A stretch of 12,937 nucleotides of DNA from assembly GCA_903883985.1 (NCBI GenBank), contig CAISDD010000094.1, positions 1 through 12,937 of the forward strand. The letters run 5' to 3'. Below are positions 6,832 to 12,858 of this stretch, piece after piece. Source of the DNA: an uncultured Pseudomonadota bacterium (GTDB taxonomy: Bacteria; Pseudomonadota; Gammaproteobacteria; Burkholderiales; Thiobacillaceae). The position numbers and the translations under genes are program-made. Under the pieces are notes generated by a model that worked only from the letters and a program-made list of their open reading frames with translations, was not told where the DNA came from and did no database searches. How positions within the stretch are numbered: position 1 is the first letter of the stretch; every line of letters starts with the position of its first letter.

Positions 6832-8043
6832 ATGGCCCACCCGCAGAAGATACTCACCCTCAATACGATTTCCAGGAAGGGCTTGGCGCGCCTGCCGCAG
6901 CACTTCGTGGTGGGCAACGACCTCACGGACCCCGACGCCATCCTGGTGCGCTCGCAGGAAATGCGCGAGATGCCCATTCCTGTGTCGGTCGTGGCCATCG
7001 GCCGCGCCGGCGCGGGCACCAACAACATTCCTCTGCCCGCCATGAGCGCGCGAGGCGTGGTGGTGTTCAATGCGCCCGGCGCGAATTCCAATGCGGTGAA
7101 GGAACTGGTACTCGCCGGCATGTTGTTAGGTGCGCGCAACCTGTTGCCGGCGCTGAATTTCGTCGCAAGCCTGGAGGGAGACGAGGCATCCCTGCATGCG
7201 CGGGTGGAGGCCGGAAAGAAGGCTTTCGTCGGCCATGAACTGCCAGGGCGCACCCTGGGCGTCGTCGGCCTGGGGGCGATCGGCTCGCTGGTGGCGGGGG
7301 CCGCCATCCAGTTGGGGATGAATGTCATCGGTTACGACCCGGAAATCACCGTGGAAGCCGCCTGGCGCTTGCCTTCCCAGGTGAGGAAAGCGGCTTCGGT
7401 CGATGAACTGGTCCGGCATTCCGACTTCATCAGCCTGCATGTCCCGCTGCTGCCGGCTACCCGTGATCTGATCGACGCGGGTCGGGTGAAGCGAATGAAG
7501 AAGGGCTGCGTCCTGCTCAACTTCGCGCGCGACGGTCTCGTCAACGAGGAGGCCGTGTTAGCCGGTCTGAACGACAACCGGATACACGCCTACGTCTGTG
7601 ATTTCCCCAGCACGGTCCTCAAGGCCCACCCGCGCTTCGTTGCCCTGCCGCATCTGGGTGCGTCCACCGAGGAAGCCGAGGAAAACTGCGCGGTCATGGT
7701 GGCCGAACAGCTGACCGACTACCTGGATAACGGCAACATCCTCAATTCGGTCAATTTCCCCAACATCTCCCTGGCGCGCGAGGCCGATTTCCGTTTGGCC
7801 ATCGCCAATGCCAACGTCCCCAACATGCTGGGGCAGATTTCCACCACCTTGGCCGCAGCCTCGCTCAACATCCACGACATGGTCAACAAATCCAAGGGCG
7901 AGTTGGCCTTTACCCTGGTGGATGTGGACAGCATCCCGACGGATGTCCTCCTCGCACGGCTCGCCGCCATCCCCGGGGTGTTGCGCGTGCGTTTTCTGCC
8001 CCGCGTATCTGCCCCGCGTATCCACCCACTAATACCGACATGA
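6832..8043 (+). CDS. serA: D-3-phosphoglycerate dehydrogenase, short form with C-terminal ACT domain
   Basis: Oxidises 3-phosphoglycerate to 3-phosphohydroxypyruvate, the first step of serine synthesis and the source of the SerC substrate. Domains in 403 residues: the first part of the substrate domain, about 1-95, with IGRAGAGTNNI (57-67); a Rossmann NAD domain, about 96-280, with GLGAIG (146-151) and Asp169; the second part of the substrate domain, up to about 315; and an ACT domain, about 320-390, a likely site of serine feedback. Arg233 (NFARDG) and His274 (PHLGAST) are present, but the usual catalytic Glu between them is not where expected (DFPSTVLK, 257-264). The last residues, about 394-403, arise from a 13-base tandem duplication that moved the stop codon. 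AGGAG lies 10 bases upstream. The TGA overlaps the pheA ATG. Confidence 0.93.
   Translation: MAHPQKILTLNTISRKGLARLPQHFVVGNDLTDPDAILVRSQEMREMPIPVSVVAIGRAGAGTNNIPLPAMSARGVVVFNAPGANSNAVKELVLAGMLLGARNLLPALNFVASLEGDEASLHARVEAGKKAFVGHELPGRTLGVVGLGAIGSLVAGAAIQLGMNVIGYDPEITVEAAWRLPSQVRKAASVDELVRHSDFISLHVPLLPATRDLIDAGRVKRMKKGCVLLNFARDGLVNEEAVLAGLNDNRIHAYVCDFPSTVLKAHPRFVALPHLGASTEEAEENCAVMVAEQLTDYLDNGNILNSVNFPNISLAREADFRLAIANANVPNMLGQISTTLAAASLNIHDMVNKSKGELAFTLVDVDSIPTDVLLARLAAIPGVLRVRFLPRVSAPRIHPLIPT
7996..8021 (+). repeat. Exact 13-base tandem duplication at the 3' end of serA
   Basis: CTGCCCCGCGTAT occurs at 7996-8008 and again directly at 8009-8021. Thirteen is not a multiple of three, so the second copy shifts the frame. 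With one copy, serA would read ...FLPRVSTH and stop at the TAA now at 8030-8032. With two copies it reads past that TAA and ends at TGA (8041-8043), overlapping the pheA start. Confidence 0.9.
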
Positions 8044-9101
8044 AAGAGCAACTCACCCAACTGCGCGACCGGATCGACTCCATCGACGAAGCCGTGTTGC
8101 AACTGCTTAACGAGCGCGCTCGCCTGGCCCAGGCTATCGGCCATCTCAAGAACGGTTCCATTTACCGCGCAGAGCGCGAAGCGCAAGTGGTGCGCCGCCT
8201 CCAGGGTGCGAACCTGGGCCCCTTGCCGGCGGAATCGATTTCCGTGCTGTTCAAGGAAATCATGTCCGCTTGCCGCGCCCTGGAGCAGCCCTTGGCCGTG
8301 GCCTATCTCGGGCCGCAGGGGACTTTCTCGGAAGCCGCCATGGTCAAGCATTTCGGCCATGCCGCGATCGGCCTGCCCTGTGCCGGTATCGACGAGGCTT
8401 TCCGCGCGGTCGAACGCGGCAGTGCCGGCTTCGGCGTGGCACCGGTGGAAAACTCCAGCGAAGGCGCGGTCAACCGCACGCTGGACCTGCTCCTGTCCAG
8501 CCCGCTGAAGATCTGTGGCGAAGTGAATCTGCGCGTGCGCCAGCATCTGATGCGCAAGGTCGAGGGTACGCAGGGCATCGAAGTCGTCTATTCTCACCCC
8601 CAGTCTCTGGGCCAGTGCCACGAGTGGCTCGGGCAGCATCTCTATGGCGTGCGTACCGTGCATGCCGCCAGCAATGCCGAGGCCGCGCGCATGGCGGCGG
8701 AGAACCCGGAAGCGGCGGCGATTGCCGGCGAGCTGGCTGCTGAACATTACGAGCTCAAGATCGTCGCCCGCGACATCGAGGACGAACCCAACAACACCAC
8801 GCGTTTCCTGGTGTTGGGACTGGAAGACGCAGCCCCATCGGGTCGCGACAAGACTTCTTTGGTGCTGGCGGCCATGAATCGGCCCGGCTCCCTGATGGAG
8901 TTGCTGGCTCCTCTGGCCCGCCACGACATCGGTCTGTCCAAGCTGGAATCGCGTCCCGCCCGCAACGGCACCTGGGAATATGTGTTCTACGTGGACATCG
9001 ACGGCCATCGTAACGACCCCAATATTCAGAAGGCCCTGCATGCCGTGGAGGCGCACTGCACCTTCCTCAAGGTGCTGGGTTCCTACCCGGTGGCGGTCTG
9101 A
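8040..9101 (+). CDS. pheA: Bifunctional chorismate mutase/prephenate dehydratase (P-protein)
   Basis: Converts chorismate to prephenate and then to phenylpyruvate. The 353-residue product has an AroQ-type chorismate mutase domain, about 1-85, with LRDRID, ERARLA and YRAERE (42-47). A prephenate dehydratase domain follows, about 86-262, with GPQGTFSE (91-98), VENSSEGAVNRTLD (136-149) and TRF (254-256). A regulatory ACT domain (about 272-353) carries the phenylalanine-binding motif ESRP (303-306). All motifs are intact. The ATG overlaps the serA TGA as ATGA, and the preceding bases (CCCACTAATACCGAC) lack a Shine-Dalgarno sequence, so translation probably depends on ribosomes finishing serA. Feedback inhibition by phenylalanine is expected from the ACT domain. 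hisC starts 3 bases after the stop. Confidence 0.97.
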   Translation: MKEQLTQLRDRIDSIDEAVLQLLNERARLAQAIGHLKNGSIYRAEREAQVVRRLQGANLGPLPAESISVLFKEIMSACRALEQPLAVAYLGPQGTFSEAAMVKHFGHAAIGLPCAGIDEAFRAVERGSAGFGVAPVENSSEGAVNRTLDLLLSSPLKICGEVNLRVRQHLMRKVEGTQGIEVVYSHPQSLGQCHEWLGQHLYGVRTVHAASNAEAARMAAENPEAAAIAGELAAEHYELKIVARDIEDEPNNTTRFLVLGLEDAAPSGRDKTSLVLAAMNRPGSLMELLAPLARHDIGLSKLESRPARNGTWEYVFYVDIDGHRNDPNIQKALHAVEAHCTFLKVLGSYPVAV

Positions 9102-9104
9102 GCC

Positions 9105-10211
9105 ATGCGCCTGTGTGACCTGGCCCCCCCTCATGTCCGCGGCATCGCGCCTTACCAGCCAGGCAAGCCCATCGCCGAACTTGCCCGCGAGCTGGGGCTG
9201 CCTGAAGCCGGCATCGTCAAGCTGGCTTCCAACGAAAATCCTCTCGGGGTCAGCCCCCTGGCGCGCGCGGCGATTGCTGCCCGCCTCGACGAAGTGGCCC
9301 TGTACCCGGATGGCAATGGCTTCGAGCTGAAGTCGGCACTCTCCGCGAAGCTGGGGGTTGCACTCGCTGGCATCGTTCTGGGCAACGGTTCCAACGATGT
9401 CCTGGAACTGGTTGCCCGAGCCCTGCTCGGGCCGAACACCTCGGCGGTCTATTCCGAGCATGCTTTCGCGGTCTATCCGCTCGCCACGCAAGCCGTGGGC
9501 GCACTGGGTATCGCGACGCCGGCGCGTGCCTACGGGCACGACCTGGGGGCGATGCTGGACGCCCTCCGCGACGACACCCGTGTCGTGTTCATCGCCAATC
9601 CCAATAATCCCACCGGCACGCTGCTGGGGGCCGGGGAGCTGCACGATTTCCTGAAATCGGTGCCCGAGCATGTAGCCGTGGTGCTCGACGAAGCCTATGG
9701 CGAATTCCTCGATGAAGCGCGGCGCGCGCCCACGCTGACTTGGCTGGCCGAGTTCCCCAATCTCATCCTCACTCGCACATTTTCCAAGGCCTACGGCTTG
9801 GCCGGTTTGCGCGTCGGCTACGCCCTGGCGCACCCCGAAGTGGCGGACCTGCTCAACCGCGTGCGCCAACCCTTCAACGTCAACGGCTTGGCCCTGGCGG
9901 CTGCCGCGGCCGCACTCGACGACCACGAGTTTATCGCCCGTTCCAAGGCCGTGAATGACGCCGGCATGAGGCAGATACTGGACGGCTGCAAGGCATTGAA
10001 TCTGAGCCACATTCCTTCCCATGGTAATTTTGTCTGTGTCGAGGTGGGCGCGGATGCGGCCGGGGTGTTCCAGGCCTTGCTGCGCCGCGGCGTCATCGTC
10101 CGTCCCGTGGCCAATTACGGCTTGGCCGGCTTCCTGCGCGTGAGCATCGGTCTGCCCGAACAGAACGCACGCTTTCTGGCGGCGCTGGGTGAAATCCTGG
10201 AGCGTGCATGA
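9105..10211 (+). CDS. hisC: Histidinol-phosphate/aromatic aminotransferase (HisC family)
   Basis: Class II (fold type I) PLP aminotransferase of 368 residues. Motifs: KLASNENPLG (39-48), YPDGNG (67-72), NPNNPTGT (165-172), DEAYGEF (195-201) and TFSKAYGLAGLRVGYA (225-240), with PLP-lysine Lys228. Arg236 and Arg345 fit the phosphate- and substrate-binding arginines. The family transaminates histidinol phosphate. Placed between pheA and tyrA it probably also handles phenylpyruvate and 4-hydroxyphenylpyruvate, as proposed for the hisHb gene at this place in other proteobacteria; that role is inferred from context. It starts 3 bases after the pheA stop and its TGA overlaps the tyrA ATG. A second hisC in a his operon would support an aromatic role, but none is visible here. 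Confidence 0.92.
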   Translation: MRLCDLAPPHVRGIAPYQPGKPIAELARELGLPEAGIVKLASNENPLGVSPLARAAIAARLDEVALYPDGNGFELKSALSAKLGVALAGIVLGNGSNDVLELVARALLGPNTSAVYSEHAFAVYPLATQAVGALGIATPARAYGHDLGAMLDALRDDTRVVFIANPNNPTGTLLGAGELHDFLKSVPEHVAVVLDEAYGEFLDEARRAPTLTWLAEFPNLILTRTFSKAYGLAGLRVGYALAHPEVADLLNRVRQPFNVNGLALAAAAAALDDHEFIARSKAVNDAGMRQILDGCKALNLSHIPSHGNFVCVEVGADAAGVFQALLRRGVIVRPVANYGLAGFLRVSIGLPEQNARFLAALGEILERA

Positions 10212-11077
10212 TCCGGCACCTGGTGGTGATCGGCGCCGGCCTGATCGGGGGGTCGTTCGCTCTGGCCATGCGGCGACTGGGCCTGGTCGGGCGCGTCACC
10301 GGAGTCGGACGGGGCCGCGCCAACCTCGAAGAGGCGTTGCGGCTCGGAGTGATCGACGCCATCGACGCCAGCGCGGCATCGGCGGTCGCGGACGCCGACC
10401 TGGTGCTCATCGCCATCCCGGTCGGCGCGATGTCCGCCTTGTTTCGGGAAGTGGCCGCAACCTTGCCCCCCGGGGCCATACTCACCGACGCCGGCAGCAC
10501 CAAACAGGATGTGATCGCCGCCGCGCGCGCTGCACTGGGGAGCAAGATAGGCCAGTTCGTGCCCGGCCACCCCATTGCCGGCGCGGAGCGCAGCGGCGCG
10601 GCGGCGGCGCGGGCACAGTTGTTCGAGGGCAAGCCGGTCATCCTCACACCGCTTGCGGAAAACCGGGTCGCGGCCGTGGATCTCGTGGAAGACCTTTGGG
10701 CCGCCTGCGGCGCGCGCGTCGAGCGCATGACGCCAAGCGATCATGACCGCGTGTTCGCCGCAGTCAGCCATCTGCCCCACCTGGCAGCCTATGCCTTGAT
10801 GGCGGAACTGGCTGAGCGCGCGGATGCCCACACCTATTTACGCTTCGCCGGCAGCGGCTTTCGCGACTTCACCCGTATCGCCGGCAGCCATCCTGAGATG
10901 TGGCGCGACATCGCCCTGGCCAATCGTGATGCCTTGCTGGAAGAACTCGACACCTACATCGACAAACTGGAAGCCATACGCGGACTGATCGAAGCGCGTG
11001 ACGGACAGTCGCTGGAAAACCTGTTCGCGCGTGCGCGCCAGGCCCGACACAACTGGATCGAAGGCACATTGACATGA
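10208..11077 (+). CDS. tyrA: Prephenate/arogenate dehydrogenase
   Basis: Oxidatively decarboxylates prephenate (or arogenate) toward tyrosine. The 289-residue, free-standing form has an N-terminal Rossmann domain with VVIGAGLIGGS (7-16), then LTDAGSTK (92-99) and the active-site GHPIAGAERSG (120-130, His121), and a helical C-terminal domain with SHLPHLAAYAL (187-197) and SGFRDFTRIAGSHPEMW (216-232). After the second strand the sequence GVGRGR has Gly-Arg rather than an acidic residue, which suggests NADP use (inference). There is no ACT or mutase domain. GGAG (10199-10202) sits 5 bases before the ATG, which overlaps the hisC stop as ATGA. The stop overlaps aroA. In pseudomonads this gene is fused to aroA; here the two are separate but coupled. 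Confidence 0.95.
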   Translation: MIRHLVVIGAGLIGGSFALAMRRLGLVGRVTGVGRGRANLEEALRLGVIDAIDASAASAVADADLVLIAIPVGAMSALFREVAATLPPGAILTDAGSTKQDVIAAARAALGSKIGQFVPGHPIAGAERSGAAAARAQLFEGKPVILTPLAENRVAAVDLVEDLWAACGARVERMTPSDHDRVFAAVSHLPHLAAYALMAELAERADAHTYLRFAGSGFRDFTRIAGSHPEMWRDIALANRDALLEELDTYIDKLEAIRGLIEARDGQSLENLFARARQARHNWIEGTLT

Positions 11078-12438
11078 ACGAATTCCTCGACTTGCCGGCT
11101 CTCTCCGGTGCCCGCGGCAAGGTGCGCCTGCCCGGTTCGAAAAGCATTTCCAACCGTATCCTGCTGCTGTGTGCGCTGGCCTCGGGGGAAACACGGATCA
11201 AGGGCCTGCTCGAATCCGATGACACTCGCGTCATGCTCGACGCCCTGCATCGTCTGGGTGTGCACTGGCAGCGCGACGGCGAGGACTATCGCGTCGCGGG
11301 GGGCGGGGGCGCTTTTCCGGTGAAATACGCCAACCTGTTCCTGGGCAACGCCGGCACAGCCTTCCGGTCGCTCACCGCCGCCTGCGCCATGAGCCGTGGC
11401 GACTACACCCTGAGTGGGGTTGCGCGCATGCACGAACGCCCCATCGGCGACCTGGTCGATGCCCTGCGTCAGGCGGGGGCCGTGATCGACTACACGGAAA
11501 ACGAGGGTTTTCCGCCGTTGCACGTTCGTCCTCATTCCGACCCGAATGGGCGCTCGAAGCTCCCCTCGCCCGCAGGCGGGAGAGGGGCTGGGGGTGAGGG
11601 GGATGGCAGCGAAATCACGGTCAAAGGCCATGTCTCTAGTCAGTATCTCACCGGCTTGCTGCTGTGCGCGCCTCTGCTAGGCCGTGAGCTCACGGTGGTC
11701 GTGGATGGCGAGTTGATCTCCAAGCCCTATGTCGAAATTACGCTCAATCTGATGCGCCGTTTCGGCGTCGAAGTGCAGCGGGAGGGCTGGCAACGCTACG
11801 TCATTCCTGCGGCGACCTATCAGAGCCCGGGCGAAATCGAAGTGGAGGGTGATGCCTCCTCGGCCTCGTATTTTCTCGCCGCCGGCGCCATAGGCCATGG
11901 CCCGGTACGGGTGGAGGGCGTTGGACGCGATAGCATCCAGGGCGATGTCCGCTTCGCCGAGGCCTTGGCGCGCATGGGCGCGGAAGTGGGCTTCGGCCGA
12001 GATCACGCAACCTCGTGGATCGAGTGCCGTCTCGGCTGCGGCGACAAACTTCGGGCTATCGACCTCGACTGCAACCACATTCCCGATGCCGCCATGACCC
12101 TGGCCATCCTGGCCTTGTTCGCCCACGGCACCACTACGCTTTCCAATATCGGCTCCTGGAGGGTCAAGGAGACCGACCGCATCGCCGCCATGGCCACGGA
12201 ATTGCGCAAGCTGGGCGCCACGGTGGAGGAGGGCGCCGACTTCATCCGCATCACCCCACCGGCCAAGCTCACGCCCAACGCCGAAATCGATACCTACGAT
12301 GACCACCGTTTGGCCATGTGCTTCTCTCTGGTGGCCTTGGGCCACGTGCCCATCCGCATCAACGATCCTAAGTGCGTGAACAAGACTTTTCCGGATTATT
12401 TCGAGAGGTTCGCGGCGATCGGCCAGCGGGGGCTGTAG
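11074..12438 (+). CDS. aroA: 3-phosphoshikimate 1-carboxyvinyltransferase (EPSP synthase) with a repeat-derived insert
   Basis: Makes EPSP from shikimate 3-phosphate and PEP, the sixth step of the shikimate pathway. The 454-residue product is a class I EPSP synthase with the main motifs intact: LPGSKSISNR (19-28, Lys23), LGNAGTAFRS (90-99), ERPIGDL (121-127), VSSQYLTGLL (187-196), SKPYVEITL (216-224), GDASSASYF (259-267), NHIPDAAMT (334-342, Asp338), KETDR (365-369) and DDHRLAMCFS (409-418). It is about 21 residues longer than E. coli AroA, and the excess lies between residues 150 and 187, where a dispersed palindromic repeat is translated (LPSPAGGRGAGGEG, 163-176). Residue 99 is Ser where Pro is usual. 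The start overlaps the tyrA stop (ATGA). The frame is open throughout and the flanks are conserved, so the gene is probably functional. Confidence 0.95.
   Translation: MNEFLDLPALSGARGKVRLPGSKSISNRILLLCALASGETRIKGLLESDDTRVMLDALHRLGVHWQRDGEDYRVAGGGGAFPVKYANLFLGNAGTAFRSLTAACAMSRGDYTLSGVARMHERPIGDLVDALRQAGAVIDYTENEGFPPLHVRPHSDPNGRSKLPSPAGGRGAGGEGDGSEITVKGHVSSQYLTGLLLCAPLLGRELTVVVDGELISKPYVEITLNLMRRFGVEVQREGWQRYVIPAATYQSPGEIEVEGDASSASYFLAAGAIGHGPVRVEGVGRDSIQGDVRFAEALARMGAEVGFGRDHATSWIECRLGCGDKLRAIDLDCNHIPDAAMTLAILALFAHGTTTLSNIGSWRVKETDRIAAMATELRKLGATVEEGADFIRITPPAKLTPNAEIDTYDDHRLAMCFSLVALGHVPIRINDPKCVNKTFPDYFERFAAIGQRGL
11559..11606 (+). repeat. Dispersed palindromic repeat translated in frame within aroA
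   Basis: CCCCTC-G-CCCG (11562-11572) pairs with CGGG-A-GAGGGG (11577-11587) around the loop CAGG, leaving one mismatch. GCTGGGGGTGAGGGGG follows. The minus-strand reading, CCCTCACCCCCAGCCCCTCTCCCGCCTGCGGG..., is the familiar repeat found between genes in many beta- and gammaproteobacteria (from memory). Here it lies inside an essential gene and is read as LPSPAGGRGAGGEGD. Confidence 0.85.
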
Positions 12439-12457
12439 GCAAGCTAATCCGGGTTAA

Positions 12458-12480
12458 CGGCCAGCCAGCGTAGTTGGCCG
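12458..12480 (+). terminator. Possible hairpin after aroA
   Basis: CGGCCA (12458-12463) and TGGCCG (12475-12480) form a perfect 6-bp stem with an 11-base loop, 20 bases after the aroA stop. No T tract follows, so intrinsic termination is weak at best. The left arm overlaps CCAGCCAGCG (12461-12470), which recurs at 12540-12549. Confidence 0.25.
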
Positions 12481-12492
12481 AGCCGTATGCCG

Positions 12493-12527
12493 TGCTGTGG
12501 GAGCGGGCTTGCCCGCGAATGCCACCG
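12493..12527 (+). repeat. REP-like palindromic repeat, copy 1
   Basis: This 35-base element has the core GTGGGAGCGGGCTTGCCCGC, with inverted arms GCGGGC (12503-12508) and GCCCGC (12511-12516). It is identical over all 35 bases to copy 2, 64 bases downstream. The core matches the widely known Pseudomonas-type REP sequence (from memory). Confidence 0.85.
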
Positions 12528-12556
12528 TTGTATCGCGGGCCAGCCAGCGTTGGCCA

Positions 12557-12591
12557 TGCTGTGGGAGCGGGCTTGCCCGCGAATGCCACCG
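12557..12591 (+). repeat. REP-like palindromic repeat, copy 2
   Basis: An exact copy of 12493-12527 in the same orientation, with arms GCGGGC (12567-12572) and GCCCGC (12575-12580). Both copies are preceded by CCAGCCAGCG and a TTGGCC stretch (12461-12478 and 12540-12555), so a unit of about 65-80 bases was duplicated and then altered. Its right end abuts the transposase remnant. Confidence 0.85.
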
Positions 12592-12593
12592 CG

Positions 12594-12774
12594 CTCATAG
12601 ACCAGACGTTCGGCGTCTATTTCGCGCAGACGTTCCAGCGAAAATGCTGGACCGGCGCAGTAGCGCATCAGCCGCTCCAGACCGTCACGGTCGGATGCCG
12701 TGTACGCCGGCATCGACGGAAAACCCGCCGCCGTGCGCCCACGACGCCATCGTCCTGGCCTCTTCCGGCTCCAG
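12594..12774 (-). pseudogene. Frameshifted fragment of an IS91-family-like transposase
   Basis: Read on the minus strand, one frame gives LEPEEARTMASWAHGGGF, then SVDAG, and meets a stop. A shift of frame near 12693-12708 continues as ASDRDGLERLMRYCAG, then PAFSLERLREIDAERLVYE. Joined, these resemble the conserved block of IS91-type transposases (GGGFSVDA...DRDGLERLLRYCARPPFALERL...LVYES), recalled from memory. Only about 60 residues remain, with no catalytic motif, no start and no ends of an element. The sequence leaves the family pattern exactly where REP copy 2 begins. It is a dead remnant; its source cannot be told. Confidence 0.65.
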
Positions 12775-12778
12775 CAAG

Positions 12779-12858
12779 CGTAGGTTGGGCTGACGGCTGG
12801 AAGCCCAACATCCACGGCCGTGCTGGGTTGCGCCGACATGAAACGTCGGCTAACGCAA
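12779..12858. repeat. Pair of intergenic palindromes
   Basis: TTGGGCT (12785-12791) and AGCCCAA (12802-12808) form a perfect 7-bp inverted repeat. GCCGAC (12832-12837) and GTCGGC (12845-12850) form a second one, lying within an outer pair TTGCG (12828-12832) and CGCAA (12854-12858). GTAGGTTGGGCT and TGGGTTGCG match the style of a repeat common between proteobacterial genes. No open frame with recognisable coding character covers it. Confidence 0.6.

Noticed and set aside
7719..10022. A 767-residue open frame on the minus strand
   Set aside because: It lies entirely opposite serA, pheA and hisC, which have full family motifs. It is Gly/His/Gln/Arg-rich without any recognisable domain, as expected for an antisense frame in GC-rich DNA.
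11562..11587. Hairpin within aroA as a transcription terminator
   Set aside because: It is followed by a G-rich stretch, not a T tract, and lies in the middle of an intact coding frame. It is better explained as a dispersed repeat.
12461..12591. CRISPR-like direct repeats
   Set aside because: There are only two copies, the repeat is a strong palindrome of REP type, and the spacer is itself partly duplicated.
12444..12839. A 131-residue minus-strand gene after aroA
   Set aside because: It joins repeat translation with part of the transposase relic. Only about 40 internal residues resemble a protein family, and the N-terminal half is in the wrong frame.
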